Source: Dipetalonema caudispina
Lineage: Eukaryota; Nematoda; Chromadorea; Rhabditida; Onchocercidae
DNA: 21,059 bases
Direction of reading: 5' to 3'
Assembly: GCA_013365325.1 (NCBI GenBank)
Contig: JABVXV010000617.1
Location: 1 to 21,059 of the forward strand
The number at the start of each line of letters is the position of its first letter. The stretch's first letter is position 1. Positions 20,490 to 21,059 of this stretch are shown one piece after another. The notes below the pieces were generated by a model. That model was not told the DNA's origin and did no database searches. It worked only from the letters and a program-made list of their open reading frames with translations. Both the position numbers and the translations under genes were made by a program.

Positions 20490-20917
20490 AAAATTGCATT
20501 ATGAAAATTCTAAATGATAATTACTCACTATTAATATTAAATATTTATCATTTTTTAGCTATAGAAATTCATTCGGAAGTTGCTGTAAACAATGAAAAGA
20601 TTAATAAGTTTCAAAGCAATTTGTTAGTACATTATTATCACAAGGTCTAATATCTTTTAAGCAATCTCAGATCAAATTTATCATCCAGAAGTTTTTAAAA
20701 TCTATATTAACGTAATCAGTAAAATAACTATTTAATGCTTGCTAGAATTAACCTAATTTAGGAAAGTGTTTAACTGGAAGAAAATTTTTCGGATAATTAA
20801 CCGAAATTAAGCATATAGCATACATTCTTCAATAAAATAAAATTTACTATATAAGAATTTTAATGTCATGTGATAGGACTTAATGACAGAAACTTCGCTT
20901 TGAATCATTATTAATAT
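20490..20917. other. AT-rich stretch upstream of the INCENP acceptor
   Basis: No exon can be supported on the - strand: the best acceptor (TTTACAG near 20595) is followed by stops in all frames before a usable donor. It may be intron or, if the 20488 acceptor is trans-spliced, the promoter side of the gene. Confidence 0.6.

Positions 20918-21059
<142 letters not shown>

Overview
The window looks like nuclear DNA of a parasitic nematode, most likely a filarial/spirurid worm. It is very AT-rich and rich in (TAA)n-type microsatellites. Its genes are split into short exons by GT...AG introns with nematode-style TTTTAG/TTTCAG acceptors, and the recognisable proteins are of nematode type. I see no operon-like bacterial organisation, no Wolbachia-like segment, no RNA gene, no CRISPR array and no transposase. 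The species call is inference; a filarial worm is my best guess, not proven.

Two genes can be reconstructed, and they converge. (1) On the + strand, 6430-13225, lies an animal haem peroxidase (myeloperoxidase/peroxinectin superfamily, nematode cuticle-peroxidase type) with 11 recognised exons. All splice phases agree and give 616 residues up to the stop at 13223-13225. The distal Gln/His, catalytic Arg, proximal His, proximal Asn and the calcium loop are all present. Both acidic residues that esterify the haem in mammalian peroxidases are replaced (Ser and Leu). The signal-peptide exon(s) are not securely found. (2) On the - strand, 18698-20487, lies an INCENP homologue (C. elegans ICP-1 type), the Aurora B-activating scaffold of the chromosomal passenger complex. 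It is recognised from a C-terminal IN-box split over two exons and a following Ser-Ser-Ser/Trp motif. Its N-terminal part is either upstream of the window or, less likely, starts at the ATG at 20466.

Layout: 1-155 (TAA)n array; 156-6429 mostly AT-rich non-coding DNA with a TG repeat (333-418), a strongly G-skewed island (about 1040-1480), a possible first exon (1844) and a (GTT)9 tract (5048-5074); 6430-13225 peroxidase, whose fourth recognised intron carries a 345-bp ATT-type microsatellite; 13226-18697 convergent intergenic spacer with poly(A) signals for both genes, a possible 3' intron/short ORF (13521-14039), degenerate tandem repeats (16197-16300), a 25-bp direct repeat and one coding-like orphan island (16908-17000); 18698-20487 INCENP; 20490-21059 non-coding, ending in a second trinucleotide array in inverted orientation to the first.

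The two genes have unrelated jobs (extracellular matrix/cuticle oxidation and chromosome segregation) and nothing suggests they work together. I find no convincing new biological system. The points most worth following are the loss of both haem-linking carboxylates, the alternative splicing choice in the INCENP gene, and the possible 3' intron of the peroxidase transcript.
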